From positions 2,811,001-2,875,000 of the forward strand of contig NZ_CP010311.1 of the NCBI RefSeq assembly GCF_000827125.1: 64,000 nt of DNA, written 5' to 3'. The notes below the pieces were generated by a model. It saw only the letters and a list, made by a program, of their open reading frames with translations. It was not told the DNA's origin and searched no databases. Each line of letters opens with the position of its first letter. Position 1 is the first letter of the stretch. Source of the DNA: Geoalkalibacter subterraneus (GTDB taxonomy: Bacteria; Desulfobacterota; Desulfuromonadia; Desulfuromonadales; Geoalkalibacteraceae). Positions 7,969 to 16,859 of the stretch are shown piece by piece. Position numbers and translations under genes: made by a program.

Positions 7969-9501
7969 TTACTCATACCGGACCGGTTTGAGCCGGTCAT
8001 AGGTTTTGGGCTTGTGACAGCCGACCACGCAGGTAGCGCCTGTGTCGTGCTGCGTGAAGCGGATCGGAATCTTCCAGGCGCCGAAGCCTGGGATGCGGCT
8101 CTGGATCAGCTTCGGCTGATCGGCCCCATGCACCCCGTGACAGCTTTTGCAGACGCGGCTTTTATCCGGGCGGTTGACGTGAAGGTAATGCAGATTGGCG
8201 TCGCCGTTGCGAAAGCCGGTCAATTCGGCGGTCCGGTCGTAGATAAAGGCCTCTGTGGTGTGACAGGCAAAACACAGGTCGTAGTTGCCTAACTCGAAAC
8301 CGGTGTAGAACTCTTCCGGATAATAGCTGTTGAGCAGCGGGCGGTAGGGCGAGGCGTGGGGATCATGGCAGACCCAGCACTCACCTGCCTCCACCGGCCC
8401 ATGGCCATAGGCGACGTTGCGGCCGATCTGGTCGTGGCAACTGACGCAGAAACGCTTCTCCGAGAGATGCAGCATCTTGTAGTTGCCCGTACCATGGGGA
8501 TCGTGACAGGCCGCGCAGCCGCCGTCGGTGATGGCGGCATGAGTGGTCGCGGGATCGGCCACCTCGGCGCCCACAGCGGTATGGCATTTTACGCACAGGG
8601 CACTGCCCTCTTCAGGCAGCATGGCAACACTGCGCCCGCCGTGCGGGTCGTGGCACTCGGTGCAGCCCTGTGTGACCACGGGGTGGACGTATTTCATCTC
8701 TTCCAGGGGCTGCTTATCCGCGTGACAGTAATAGCACAACTGGTTGCCTGTCGCCGGCAACTGGTATTGCGCCGGGCCGCCGTGCACATCGTGGCAGGCG
8801 CCGCAATCTTCAGCGACCGGCGTGTGGACATGGGCGGCTTCCTGCTTGCTGCTGTGGCACAGGTCGCATAGCCTGCTGCCACTCTCCGGCAGCAGATTGT
8901 CCTGAGGCGCGGCATGAGGCGCATGGCAGGCGGTGCAGTCATTATTCGCCACAGGCGTATGCAGAAAAGCACGGCCTTCGGTTTTTCCCCGATGACAGCG
9001 ATTGCACAGCTCACCTCCCGGAGCGATCAGCAGCGCATCACCGTAGCCGCTGTGAGACCGATGGCAGAGGGCGCAGTTGCCGGACGCCACCGGCGGATGG
9101 ACCACCTCGCCGGCCTCCAGTGGGTCGGCATGACAGAGACGGCAGAGGCTGCGCGCATCGGTGGGCAGCAGGTCGGGATAGTCGCTGGCATGGGGGTCAT
9201 GGCACGACGTGCAGCCAGCTTCGACCACCGGATGCACCGTATCTCCGCCCTGCAGCCGCGAGCGATGGCATTGAAGGCAGAGGGTATTTTCCTGCGCAGT
9301 CAACTCTCCATGGCTTTCTGAATCGTAAGCCTCATGACAGAACCGGCAGTTGCCGCCCGCTGCCGGCGGATGCACCACCGACCGACCCTCCACAGGGTCA
9401 GCATGGCACCCTGCGGAAAGGCAGCCCTGGTTCGCCATAACACCGGAGGCGAAGCCGAAAAGCAGCATCGAGATCAGACAGAAAAAAAACACCGGCTTCA
9501 T
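7969..9501 (-). CDS. periplasmic multihaem cytochrome c, about 19 haem sites
   Basis: A 510-residue protein with a Sec signal peptide (FFFCLISMLLFGFASGVMA). Seventeen canonical CXXCH motifs are visible from CRFCH to CKSCH, many in CHDPHA/G form, repeating about every 25-30 residues as in doubled-CXXCH proteins. Two further candidate sites are non-standard: CLSAGCH (CX4CH) at the mature N-terminus and CVVGCH (CX3CH) near the C-terminus. Such spacing is known for some multihaem proteins, so up to 19 haems are possible. It is the first gene of the left cytochrome operon, with a candidate promoter at 9581-9609. It probably relays electrons across the periplasm. Confidence 0.92.
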   Translation of the reverse strand: MKPVFFFCLISMLLFGFASGVMANQGCLSAGCHADPVEGRSVVHPPAAGGNCRFCHEAYDSESHGELTAQENTLCLQCHRSRLQGGDTVHPVVEAGCTSCHDPHASDYPDLLPTDARSLCRLCHADPLEAGEVVHPPVASGNCALCHRSHSGYGDALLIAPGGELCNRCHRGKTEGRAFLHTPVANNDCTACHAPHAAPQDNLLPESGSRLCDLCHSSKQEAAHVHTPVAEDCGACHDVHGGPAQYQLPATGNQLCYYCHADKQPLEEMKYVHPVVTQGCTECHDPHGGRSVAMLPEEGSALCVKCHTAVGAEVADPATTHAAITDGGCAACHDPHGTGNYKMLHLSEKRFCVSCHDQIGRNVAYGHGPVEAGECWVCHDPHASPYRPLLNSYYPEEFYTGFELGNYDLCFACHTTEAFIYDRTAELTGFRNGDANLHYLHVNRPDKSRVCKSCHGVHGADQPKLIQSRIPGFGAWKIPIRFTQHDTGATCVVGCHKPKTYDRLKPVRYE

Positions 9502-9580
9502 GCGCTATCAGGCCTTTTTTGTTCGAATGCACAAACCAAAAAGAATAACTCGCAACAATGAACCTTTTCTCACTTCAAGA

Positions 9581-9609
9581 TATTAAATATTTTATACGAG
9601 AAAAATCAA
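9581..9609 (-). promoter_or_regulatory. candidate sigma70 promoter of the left cytochrome operon
   Basis: On the minus strand, TTGATT (9604-9609) and TTAATA (9581-9586) are 17 bases apart in an AT-rich stretch, about 80 bases before the cytochrome start. Confidence 0.4.
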
Positions 9610-9677
9610 TACAAGATATGTGCCGGGGGTGGGGGTAAAACAATTTTCCACGGGGTGTGAGGCGAGAAGGAAACAGA

Positions 9678-9702
9678 AACGCCCGGTGCGGGACCGGGCG
9701 TT
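9678..9702 (-). terminator. hairpin terminator after the tetrahaem cytochrome
   Basis: A perfect 10-bp stem (AACGCCCGGT / ACCGGGCGTT) with a 5-base loop sits about 28 bases past the stop of the gene at 9731. On the minus strand it is followed by a short T-rich run. Confidence 0.75.
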
Positions 9703-9730
9703 CGGGGATCAGACTCTGAAATTACAGGGT

Positions 9731-10093
9731 TTACTGCTTGATATGGCAGGTGTGGCAGCTGGTGTCGAGACCTTCCTGCTTATGGCAGCCTTTGCACTGC
9801 ATGTGCAGGGCGTTGTTTTTGCGGGGGATACCCGGCTCACTACCGTCATGGCAATCTTCACAACGCTGGTAATCGCCGATATGGTGGCAAAGCTCACAAC
9901 TCTCCACCCATTCGATGTGCTGCCGATGGTCAAAATGAACATTGCCCAACCGTCCGTCAAAGATGAACTCTTCAGGTACCGCCAGGGCTTCTTCTACATT
10001 ACTTTGAGAGACTTCAACGGCAGAGCCCGGAGTCGCGACACCCATCATGGCCATGACGACAACCGCAAGCAGCCCTGAAATTAATTTTATCAT
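9731..10093 (-). CDS. small periplasmic tetrahaem cytochrome c (c3/c7-like)
   Basis: A 120-residue secreted protein. The signal peptide ends near VATPGSA. The mature part has VHFDHRQHIEWVESCELCHH, the usual F.H..H lead-in supplying axial histidines in class III cytochromes, and four haem sites: CELCH, CEDCH, CKGCH, CHTCH. Triheme PpcA-type proteins of Geobacter are shorter and have three sites, so this is closer to a tetrahaem c3. A strong ribosome site (TGGAGG) precedes the ATG. It has its own promoter (10123-10152) and terminator, so it is a separate unit from the 9501-start operon. Likely a periplasmic electron shuttle. Confidence 0.9.
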   Translation of the reverse strand: MIKLISGLLAVVVMAMMGVATPGSAVEVSQSNVEEALAVPEEFIFDGRLGNVHFDHRQHIEWVESCELCHHIGDYQRCEDCHDGSEPGIPRKNNALHMQCKGCHKQEGLDTSCHTCHIKQ

Positions 10094-10122
10094 CCGGCAC
10101 CTCCAGGCATTTTATTAGCAAT

Positions 10123-10152
10123 ACCTTAACTTTCATATCACCCGATTGTCAA
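10123..10152 (-). promoter_or_regulatory. candidate sigma70 promoter for the tetrahaem cytochrome
   Basis: A perfect TTGACA (10147-10152, minus strand) and TAAGGT (10123-10128) are 18 bases apart, about 30 bases before the start codon. Confidence 0.55.
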
Positions 10153-10214
10153 GCGCTAAGTTCCGATGCCATAACCTACCTGAATGATCAACAAGAATCA
10201 AGGGCATGCCACAC

Positions 10215-10739
10215 TCATTCTGCGAACCCATCTTTCTTCAACTTCTCCTGCAGCGCGTCGGATTTGGCCTCAACACCTGCGGCCATTTTAAAGCGCTGCT
10301 CCTGCAGGGCTTTTGCCACGCCGGCATTTTCCACAGACAGAATCTGCGCGGCAAAAATACCGGCGTTGCGTGCCCCCGCCTTGCCGATCGCCATGGTGGC
10401 GACGGGAATGCCGGCCGGCATCTGCACCATGGCCAGCAGTGCATCGAGGCCCCGCAGGGAGGTCGCGTCGATCGGCACCGCAATAACCGGCAGAGTGGTT
10501 TCCGCTGCGACCACGCCGGCGAGATGCGCGGCCGCGCCGGCACCGGCAATCAGAACTTTGATGCCGTTCCCGCGGGCGGCCCGCACATAGGCGGCGGTGC
10601 GCTCGGGGGTACGGTGGGCGCTGGACACCTTCATCTCGAAGGCAATCCCCAGCTCCTTGAGGGCCTTGCCCGTTTCCGCCATGACTTCATAGTCGTTGTC
10701 GCTGCCCATCAGAATACCGACCAACGGCTGCTTGCTCAT
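10215..10739 (-). CDS. purE: N5-carboxyaminoimidazole ribonucleotide mutase PurE
   Basis: This 174-residue cytoplasmic enzyme of purine synthesis converts N5-CAIR to CAIR. It has the class I PurE signature GILMGSDNDYEVM at the N-terminus, then SAHRTPERT and AGAGAAAHLAGVVA. Full family length. The ribosome site is AGGAG, 7 bases before ATG. It lies downstream of purD, with a palindromic intergenic repeat between them. No purK is present in the window. It is the last gene of a minus-strand purine group (purH, purD, purE). Confidence 0.96.
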   Translation of the reverse strand: MSKQPLVGILMGSDNDYEVMAETGKALKELGIAFEMKVSSAHRTPERTAAYVRAARGNGIKVLIAGAGAAAHLAGVVAAETTLPVIAVPIDATSLRGLDALLAMVQMPAGIPVATMAIGKAGARNAGIFAAQILSVENAGVAKALQEQRFKMAAGVEAKSDALQEKLKKDGFAE

Positions 10740-10787
10740 GTTTTTTCTCCTGGAAGTGAAAAATTATCAAAACCTAAAAAGCCTTTT

Positions 10788-10860
10788 CACCACAGAGGTC
10801 ACAGAGAACACGGAGAAAATCAAAAGACTAAACTCTGTGGGCTCTGTGATCTCGGTGGTT
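10788..10860. repeat. intergenic inverted repeat between purD and purE
   Basis: The arms CACCACAGAGGTCACAGAG (from 10788) and CTCTGTGATCTCGGTGGTT (to 10860) pair with few mismatches around a short AT-rich loop. It belongs to the common 'ACCACAGAG' type of dispersed intergenic repeat. It would fold into a long hairpin in the purD-purE transcript. Confidence 0.65.
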
Positions 10861-10877
10861 CAAAATCTTGAATCAGC

Positions 10878-12149
10878 TTACCTGTTAAGAGCTTTCTGAC
10901 CGATATCCCGGCGGTACTGCACACCCTGCCAGGAAATCTTTTCGACGCCCGCATAAGCTTTGTCAATCGCTTCTGCCACGGTACGGCCGAGACCGGTGAC
11001 GCCGAGGACGCGTCCGCCGCTGTTGACGATCCGCCCGTCCTTGAGGGCGGTGCCGGCGTGGAAGACCATCAGGTCCTCGATGGCGGCCGCTTCCTCCAGG
11101 CCGCTGATGGGAAAGTCTTTTTCATAGTCGGCGGGGTAGCCCCCCGAGGCCATGACCACGCACACCGCAGCCTTGTCGAGCCATTCGAGCCTGTCCTGCG
11201 TCAGCTGCCCGCGGGCGCAGGCCTGCATCACCGGCACGATGTCCGACTTGAGGCGCATCAACAGCGGCTGGGCTTCAGGGTCGCCGAAGCGGGCGTTGTA
11301 TTCCACCACGCGCGCCTTGCCGTCCGCGATCATCAGACCGACATACAGGATGCCGGCGTAGGGGCAGCCGTCCTTGGCCATGCCGTCGATTGTGGGGCGC
11401 ACAATAGTCTCTACGATCTGCTCATGGAGTTCGCCGGTCACCACCGGAGCCGGGGAATAGGCGCCCATCCCCCCCGTGTTGGGTCCCTGGTCGCCATCAA
11501 AGATGCGCTTGTGGTCCTGGCTGGAAGCCAGCGGCAGAATATTCCTGCCATCGGTAAAGGCGAAAAAGGAGGCTTCCTCGCCCTCCATGAACTCTTCGAT
11601 GACGACCTTGCTGCCCGCCTCGCCGAAAGCGCCAGCCACCATGATGTTGTCGACTGCGGCGACCGCCTCGTCCTCGCTCATGGCCACCACCACCCCCTTG
11701 CCGGCGGCAAGACCGTCGGCCTTGACCACGATCGGCGCGCCCTGCTCACGGATGTAGGCCACCGCCTGGTCGCGATCGCTGAAGGTGCGATAAGCGGCAG
11801 TGGGGATGTCGTAGCGCGCCATCAGCGCCTTGGAAAAATCCTTGCTACCTTCGAGCTGCGCGGCAGCCTGGTTGGGCCCGAAGATATCAAGCCCCGCCTC
11901 CTGAAAGCGATCCACGATCCCCAGAGTGAGAGGAGCTTCGGGACCGACCACGGTCAAATCAATGGCCTCGGCGCGAGCGAAATCGAGCAGCACGTCGATC
12001 TCATCGGCCTTGATGTCTACGCATTCAGCCAACTGCGCAATGCCGGGGTTGCCGGGAGCGCAGTAAATTTCTGTCACCAACGGCGACTGAGCGATCTTCC
12101 ACGCCAGCACGTGCTCACGACCACCACCGCCAACTACCAGAACTTTCAT
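10878..12149 (-). CDS. purD: phosphoribosylamine-glycine ligase PurD
   Basis: This 423-residue ATP-grasp ligase joins phosphoribosylamine and glycine to give GAR in purine synthesis. The N-terminal MKVLVVGGGGREHVLAWK, the grasp region (IVVKADGLAAGKGVVVA), the metal region (YNARFGDPE) and the full length are all present. The ribosome site AAAGGAG is well placed. It lies between purH and purE on the same strand. Confidence 0.97.
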   Translation of the reverse strand: MKVLVVGGGGREHVLAWKIAQSPLVTEIYCAPGNPGIAQLAECVDIKADEIDVLLDFARAEAIDLTVVGPEAPLTLGIVDRFQEAGLDIFGPNQAAAQLEGSKDFSKALMARYDIPTAAYRTFSDRDQAVAYIREQGAPIVVKADGLAAGKGVVVAMSEDEAVAAVDNIMVAGAFGEAGSKVVIEEFMEGEEASFFAFTDGRNILPLASSQDHKRIFDGDQGPNTGGMGAYSPAPVVTGELHEQIVETIVRPTIDGMAKDGCPYAGILYVGLMIADGKARVVEYNARFGDPEAQPLLMRLKSDIVPVMQACARGQLTQDRLEWLDKAAVCVVMASGGYPADYEKDFPISGLEEAAAIEDLMVFHAGTALKDGRIVNSGGRVLGVTGLGRTVAEAIDKAYAGVEKISWQGVQYRRDIGQKALNR

Positions 12150-12227
12150 CCAGACACTCCTTTAAAGCAAAAAACCTGAACCGGGAAGGATGCCACCAAG
12201 TCTCGAAGAAAACCTTTTTTAATGGGT

Positions 12228-12322
12228 CCCCTCCCCCAGCGGGGGAGGGTTAGGGTGGGGGAAGGTCAGAGCAGCTGCTCAAGCTCCCCCCTCCCAGCCT
12301 CCCCCCGCTGGGGGGAGGAGCA
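12228..12322. repeat. GC-rich REP-like palindrome pair
   Basis: Two palindromes, CTCCCCCAGCGGGGGAGGG and CCTCCCCCCGCTGGGGGGAGG, are separated by about 45 bases of GGGTGGGG-type sequence. The pair matches those near 4320 and 15310. It sits in the purH-purD gap. A fragment of a second repeat type (GCGTCTTAGCG, then TCTCCGTTAAAAAA) follows at about 12350-12402. Confidence 0.75.
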
Positions 12323-12403
12323 AATTCTCCGTAAGAAGGGTTTTAGGTCTTCTTTGCGTCTTAGCGTCTTAGCGGCTCCCCTCCCCGTCTCTCCGTTAAA
12401 AAA

Positions 12404-13969
12404 TCAATGCCGGAAATGACGCATGGAGGTGAACACCATCGCCATGCCGTGTTCGTCGGCGGCGGCGATGACTTCTTCGTCGCGGATGGAACCGCCCGGC
12501 TGGATCACGGCGGAGATTCCGACTTCGGCAGCGTTGTCGATGCCGTCGCGGAAGGGGAAGAAGGCATCGGAAGCCATCACCGACCCCTTGACATCCAGCC
12601 CGGCATGCTCGGCCTTGATGGCGGCGATGCGGGCCGAGTTGACCCGGCTCATCTGGCCGGCGCCGACGCCGATAGTCATGCCGTCCTTGCCGTAGACGAT
12701 GGCGTTGGACTTGACAAATTTAGAGACTCGCCAAGTGAAGAGCAGATCCTTCATCTCCTTGTCGGTGGGCTGGCGCTTGGTCACCACCTTCATCTCATCG
12801 ATCAGGGCCAGGTCGGCGTCCTGAACCAGCAGGCCGCCATTGACCCGCTTGAAATCGAGACGCGCCACGGGCTCTTCCTGCCACTGGCCGCAGGCCAGCA
12901 AGCGGACGTTCTTCTTGGCGGCGACCACTTCAGCGGCATCGTCGGCCACGTCGGGGGCGATGATCACCTCGACGAATTGCCGGTCGACAATGGCGCGGGC
13001 GGTTGCGGCGTCAAGGGTGCGGTTGAAAGCGATGATGCCGCCGAAGGCCGATTCGGGGTCGGTCTTGAAAGCGCGTTCGTAGGCATCGAGCAGGTTGTCA
13101 CCCAACGCCACGCCGCAAGGGTTGGCGTGCTTGACGATGACACAGGCCGGGCCCTCGCCGAACTGCTTGATGCATTCAAGCGCCGCGTCCGTGTCGGCAA
13201 TGTTGTTGTAGGACAGAGCCTTGCCCTGCAGCTGCCGCGCGGTGGCGATGGACGCCTCTTTGACGTCCTTCTCCACATAGAATGCGGCTTTTTGATGGGG
13301 GTTCTCTCCGTAACGCATCCCCTGCGCCTTGTGAAACTGAAAGCTGAGCGTGGGCGGGAAATCAGCCGACTCCTCATCGAGCTTGCGTCCGAGCCAGTTG
13401 GAGATGGCGCCGTCATAGGCCGCGGTGTGCTGGTAGACCTTGACTGCCAGCCGGAAATTGGTCTCACGCGACACGGCCCCGTTGGCTGACTTCATTTCAT
13501 CGAGCACTGCGGCAAAATCGCTGTTGTCGACAATCACCGTCACGTCGCGGTTGTTCTTGGCGGCGCTGCGCAGCATGGTGGGTCCGCCGATATCGATGTT
13601 CTCGATGGCGTCCTCAAGGCTGCAGCCGGGCTTGGCAACGGTGGCTTCGAAAGGATAGAGATTGACCACCACCATATCGATCGGCTCGATGCCGTGCTCC
13701 TTCATTTTAGCGACGTGCTCGGGGTTGTCGCGCATGCCGAGCAGTCCGCCGTGCACCTTGGGATGCAGGGTCTTGACCCGACCGTCGAGCATCTCGGGGA
13801 AGCCGGTGAAGTCGGAGACGTCCTTGACGGTCAAGCCGTTGTCGCGCAGCAGCTTTGCGGTGCCGCCGGTGGAGAGGATCTCGACACCGAATGCGGTGAG
13901 TTCACGGGCGAATTCCACGATGCCGGTCTTGTCGGACAGGCTGATGAGGGCACGTTTGATGGTGACCAT
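12404..13969 (-). CDS. purH: bifunctional AICAR formyltransferase/IMP cyclohydrolase PurH
   Basis: A 521-residue enzyme catalysing the last two steps to IMP. The N-terminal IMP cyclohydrolase (MGS-like) domain shows [22 protein letters not shown] and STGGTAKLL. The C-terminal AICAR transformylase domain has KHANPCGVA and the terminal [11 protein letters not shown], with MASDAFFPF. Length is normal. The ribosome site AAAGGA precedes ATG. Genes upstream on the same strand are the RACo-like ATPase and alr, separated from purH by a hairpin at 14023-14050. Confidence 0.97.
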   Translation of the reverse strand: MVTIKRALISLSDKTGIVEFARELTAFGVEILSTGGTAKLLRDNGLTVKDVSDFTGFPEMLDGRVKTLHPKVHGGLLGMRDNPEHVAKMKEHGIEPIDMVVVNLYPFEATVAKPGCSLEDAIENIDIGGPTMLRSAAKNNRDVTVIVDNSDFAAVLDEMKSANGAVSRETNFRLAVKVYQHTAAYDGAISNWLGRKLDEESADFPPTLSFQFHKAQGMRYGENPHQKAAFYVEKDVKEASIATARQLQGKALSYNNIADTDAALECIKQFGEGPACVIVKHANPCGVALGDNLLDAYERAFKTDPESAFGGIIAFNRTLDAATARAIVDRQFVEVIIAPDVADDAAEVVAAKKNVRLLACGQWQEEPVARLDFKRVNGGLLVQDADLALIDEMKVVTKRQPTDKEMKDLLFTWRVSKFVKSNAIVYGKDGMTIGVGAGQMSRVNSARIAAIKAEHAGLDVKGSVMASDAFFPFRDGIDNAAEVGISAVIQPGGSIRDEEVIAAADEHGMAMVFTSMRHFRH

Positions 13970-14022
13970 AGAGCGATCCTTTCTCGTGCTGGAATATTGT
14001 TTACGTGATAGCTGAAAATAAA

Positions 14023-14050
14023 AAAAACCGACCCGAACGGCACGGTTTTT
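14023..14050 (-). terminator. hairpin terminator after the RACo-like gene
   Basis: AAAAACCG and CGGTTTTT pair across a 12-base loop, immediately after the stop codon of the gene at 14050. The A/T flanks could make it bidirectional. Confidence 0.6.
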
Positions 14051-15297
14051 CAGAAATTGAGCGCGGCGATGAAGGCCTTTTCGAAGGCGGGCGTCCCCGA
14101 GAGAGGATAGGGATGAAGGCTCGCAGCCAGCTTGCCGACCGCCTGTTCACCCTCCTCCATGATCAGAAAACGACGGACCCCGCGCAGGACGCCGTCGGCT
14201 TCGAAACGGACTTTTTCTACCATGTTTTCCGGCAACATGGCAACCTTTTTCAAGGTTTTGCGCTGCAGGGAAGTCCCGAAAGAACCGGTGAGAATGACGT
14301 CCCCGACATCCTCCTTGGCGACTCCCGCTTTCTGCAGCAGACAGGCGATGCCTGCCTTGACCGCCCCCTTGGCGAGTTGAAAGGCGCGGATGTCATCCTG
14401 AGTCAGGACCAGCTCGGTGTGCGCATCGCGGTAGAGCCGCAGGGCGCGCCCCGTGTCGTTTTCTGCAAGGTAGCGTGCGAGATTGGTTTCGATGGAGCCG
14501 GAAGCGGCCAGAGTCCCATCGGCGGCAATCAAGCCGGATTCGAGTCCGGCCGCCACTGCCGCCAGCAGACCGCTGCCGCACAGACCGCGCGGCAGCCCGC
14601 CTTCAACAACATGGAGCTGCAGCCGGTCGCCCACAACCTGCACATCATCGACCGCGCCCGCCTTCCAGGGCATGCCGCAGGCGATTTCGCCCCCCTCGAA
14701 AGCCGGGCCGGCCGCCACGGAAGTTACCCGCCACCGCCGCCCGTCAAATAGGGCGATCTCGGCATTGGTGCCGATATCGACAAACAGGGTGCCGGGCCGT
14801 ACGGACTCAGCACCAAAAAGAAAAGCCGCCAGGTCGCCGCCGACGTAGCCGGAGACCAGCGGGAAAACAAAAATGTCGCATGCAAGATTTATCGCCAACT
14901 GTGCAGCGGCAACGGTCTCTCCGCCGCGAAAGACGGGGCGATGAGGCGGAAAGATCAGTGAATCAACGGGCTGGCCGACAAGCAGATGAGTGATGCCGGG
15001 ATTGGCGGCAAGCGCCGCGCGCCCGATCTGTGCCCGCTGCACACCCGCATCCCGCAGCAGGGCGGCAATCAGCGACTCGACTCCGTCGGCCAGAGCTTGC
15101 TGCAACTCAGCGCCGCGACCCGCGCTTGCCAGTTCCAGGCGCGAAACAATATCCGCCGCCAGCTCGGCCTGGGGATTGGCGGTACGCTGCCGGGCGAGAA
15201 TGCACCCCCGGTCGTCACACAGCCACCCCGCAAGAGTGGTGGTGCCGAGATCAAGAGCGAGAGAATATGTAAGAGATTTATTCACAGTCGGCCTCAT
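14050..15297 (-). CDS. RACo-like ASKHA ATPase (DUF4445), lacking the ferredoxin domain
   Basis: A 415-residue protein of the acetate kinase/Hsp70/actin fold. The motifs are [14 protein letters not shown] (phosphate 1), [14 protein letters not shown] (phosphate 2), [14 protein letters not shown] and ILTGSFG. These match the C-terminal ATPase of reductive activators of corrinoid proteins (RACo/RamA). Those usually carry an N-terminal 2Fe-2S domain, but this protein starts directly at the ATPase fold. Reactivation of a corrinoid enzyme such as a methyltransferase is a plausible role, inferred from the family. It lies between alr and purH, which gives no functional clue. Confidence 0.8.
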   Translation of the reverse strand: MRPTVNKSLTYSLALDLGTTTLAGWLCDDRGCILARQRTANPQAELAADIVSRLELASAGRGAELQQALADGVESLIAALLRDAGVQRAQIGRAALAANPGITHLLVGQPVDSLIFPPHRPVFRGGETVAAAQLAINLACDIFVFPLVSGYVGGDLAAFLFGAESVRPGTLFVDIGTNAEIALFDGRRWRVTSVAAGPAFEGGEIACGMPWKAGAVDDVQVVGDRLQLHVVEGGLPRGLCGSGLLAAVAAGLESGLIAADGTLAASGSIETNLARYLAENDTGRALRLYRDAHTELVLTQDDIRAFQLAKGAVKAGIACLLQKAGVAKEDVGDVILTGSFGTSLQRKTLKKVAMLPENMVEKVRFEADGVLRGVRRFLIMEEGEQAVGKLAASLHPYPLSGTPAFEKAFIAALNF

Positions 15298-15309
15298 GTC
15301 CCTTTAACT

Positions 15310-15465
15310 TCATACTCCCTCCCCCAGCGGGGGAGGGCTGGGGTGGGGGCAGGTTTTGAGCTGCGGCCCGAACTCCCCCCTCCCACCCTCCCCCCGCTGG
15401 GGGGAGGGGTAAAAGAACCTCCCTCTCCCAGCGGGAGAGGGCCGGGGTGAGGGTGGAGGGGAGGG
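15310..15465. repeat. GC-rich REP-like palindrome cluster (three hairpins)
   Basis: CCCTCCCCCAGCGGGGGAGGG, CCTCCCCCCGCTGGGGGGAGG and CCTCTCCCAGCGGGAGAGG lie in tandem in the alr-RACo gap. They are related to the pairs near 4320 and 12228. Confidence 0.75.
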
Positions 15466-15466
15466 G

Positions 15467-16588
15467 CTATTCTTTATACACCCGCGGCACGCGCTTACTG
15501 ACCTGACAGAAAACTTCGTAGTTGATGGTGCCGATGCGCTCCGCCCACTCTTCGGCACGGATACAGTCGTCACCGTCGCAGCCCAGCAAAGTCACGAGAG
15601 CGCCGACGCCAACCTCGGGCAGATCGGTCACATCAACCATGGTCCAGTCCATGCAGACGGTGCCGACCACGGGAGCGCGGCGGCCGCCGATCAAGACTTC
15701 TCCACAGCCGGTCAGGCGACGGTTGTAGCCGTCGGCATAGCCCACCGGCAGGGTCGCGATGCGGGTGGGCCGCTCCGTCACGAAGCGGTGACCATAGGAG
15801 ACACCGCGCCCGGCGGGCAGCGTCTTGATGGCCGCGACCACGGTGCGCCAGTGCATCACGGGCTGCAGATCAAGGTGGGCAAAATGCCCGGAAGGGTAGC
15901 CGCCGTAGAGAGTCACGCCGGGACGAACAAGGGTGCATTCGGGCATCAAGTCTGAATAGAGTGCAGCGCTGTTGTCGATGTGCACATGCCTGGGATGCAG
16001 GTCGTACTCATGCAGCGTGTCAAGAACCGCATGAAACCGCGCCATCTGCTCTTCGTTATGGGAAGAGGACGGATCGTCGGCCAGAGCGAGGTGAGACAGA
16101 ACACCTTTGAAATGCAGATGTTCCAGTTCGCGCAGCTGTTTCAGGACTTCGGGCAGATCCTCCGGCAGAAACCCGACCCGCCCCATCCCGGTGTCGATTT
16201 TGAGGTGACAGGAAATGGACCGTCCAGAGGCGCCGCCAGCAGCATTCAGACGCCGCGCGGCCTCCAGGTCGAAAATGCAGGGCGTCAGGTTCAGCGCAGC
16301 AAAGCTCTCCTCCTGACCGGGAAATACGCCGCCCAGCACAAGAATCGGGTCGTTCAAGCCGGCCTCACGCAACTCGCGCGCTTCCTCCAGCAAGGCCGTT
16401 CCAAACCAATGCACTCCCTGCCTGCGCAACGCGCGCGCAACCTGAGTTGCCCCGTGGCCATAGGCATCGGCCTTCACTACGGCCAGAATGCGCCCGGCGC
16501 CTCCAGCCCGCTCCGCCGCCAGCGCAAAGTTATGCCGCAGCGCATTCAGATCAATTTCTACATAAGTTGGACGTTCCACACAAATCAT
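15467..16588 (-). CDS. alr: alanine racemase
   Basis: This 373-residue PLP enzyme interconverts L- and D-alanine for peptidoglycan. The PLP lysine is in AVVKADAYGHG, the first residues are EIDLNALRHN, and the substrate-side tyrosine region (RGVSYGHRF) and CMDWTMVDVTD are present. The ATG at 16588 is preceded directly by the variant end of a heptamer array. The last unit, GTGAGGC, supplies the only Shine-Dalgarno-like GAGG, so the repeat forms the translation initiation region. A GTG three codons in is an alternative start. Confidence 0.95.
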   Translation of the reverse strand: MICVERPTYVEIDLNALRHNFALAAERAGGAGRILAVVKADAYGHGATQVARALRRQGVHWFGTALLEEARELREAGLNDPILVLGGVFPGQEESFAALNLTPCIFDLEAARRLNAAGGASGRSISCHLKIDTGMGRVGFLPEDLPEVLKQLRELEHLHFKGVLSHLALADDPSSSHNEEQMARFHAVLDTLHEYDLHPRHVHIDNSAALYSDLMPECTLVRPGVTLYGGYPSGHFAHLDLQPVMHWRTVVAAIKTLPAGRGVSYGHRFVTERPTRIATLPVGYADGYNRRLTGCGEVLIGGRRAPVVGTVCMDWTMVDVTDLPEVGVGALVTLLGCDGDDCIRAEEWAERIGTINYEVFCQVSKRVPRVYKE

Positions 16589-16592
16589 ACAG

Positions 16593-16725
16593 CCTCACGC
16601 CTCACGCCTCACGCATCACACATCACGCATCACGCATCACGCATCACGCATCACGCATCACGCATCACGCATCACGCATCACGCATCACGCATCACGCCT
16701 CACACATCACGCCTCACACATCACC
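16593..16725. repeat. heptanucleotide tandem array, 19 units
   Basis: Nineteen exact 7-bp units with consensus CATCACG run without interruption. The central run (about 16621-16697) is uniform. The edges carry variants (CCTCACG at the alr side, CCTCACA and CATCACC at the other). It fills the upstream region of alr. Neither strand looks coding: long plus-strand frames across it just repeat the same seven residues. Confidence 0.95.
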
Positions 16726-16791
16726 GAATCTGTTTAGCACGCCCCCGCCGACGTGTAAAGCGCCGGCCTCGCTCCCGAACACAATCGGTTC

Positions 16792-16820
16792 TTGACACTT
16801 CACCGGGAAATCTCTTAGCC
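16792..16820 (+). promoter_or_regulatory. candidate promoter upstream of the cooT-like gene
   Basis: A perfect TTGACA (16792-16797) is followed 17 bases later by a weak -10 (TTAGCC). The cooT-like start is 40 bases further on. Confidence 0.35.
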
Positions 16821-16859
16821 TTGATAGTACTTTACGAATCATTATGGGGAGGATTTGCC

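Noticed and set aside
10788-10860. purD-purE hairpin as a purine riboswitch or attenuator
   Set aside because: The sequence matches a generic dispersed repeat and lacks purine-riboswitch core sequences.
16593-16725. Possible CRISPR array
   Set aside because: Units are 7 bp, directly abutting and without spacers.
15980-16795. A plus-strand frame running through the heptamer array
   Set aside because: Its end is only the repeated seven residues encoded by the array and the rest is antisense to alr.
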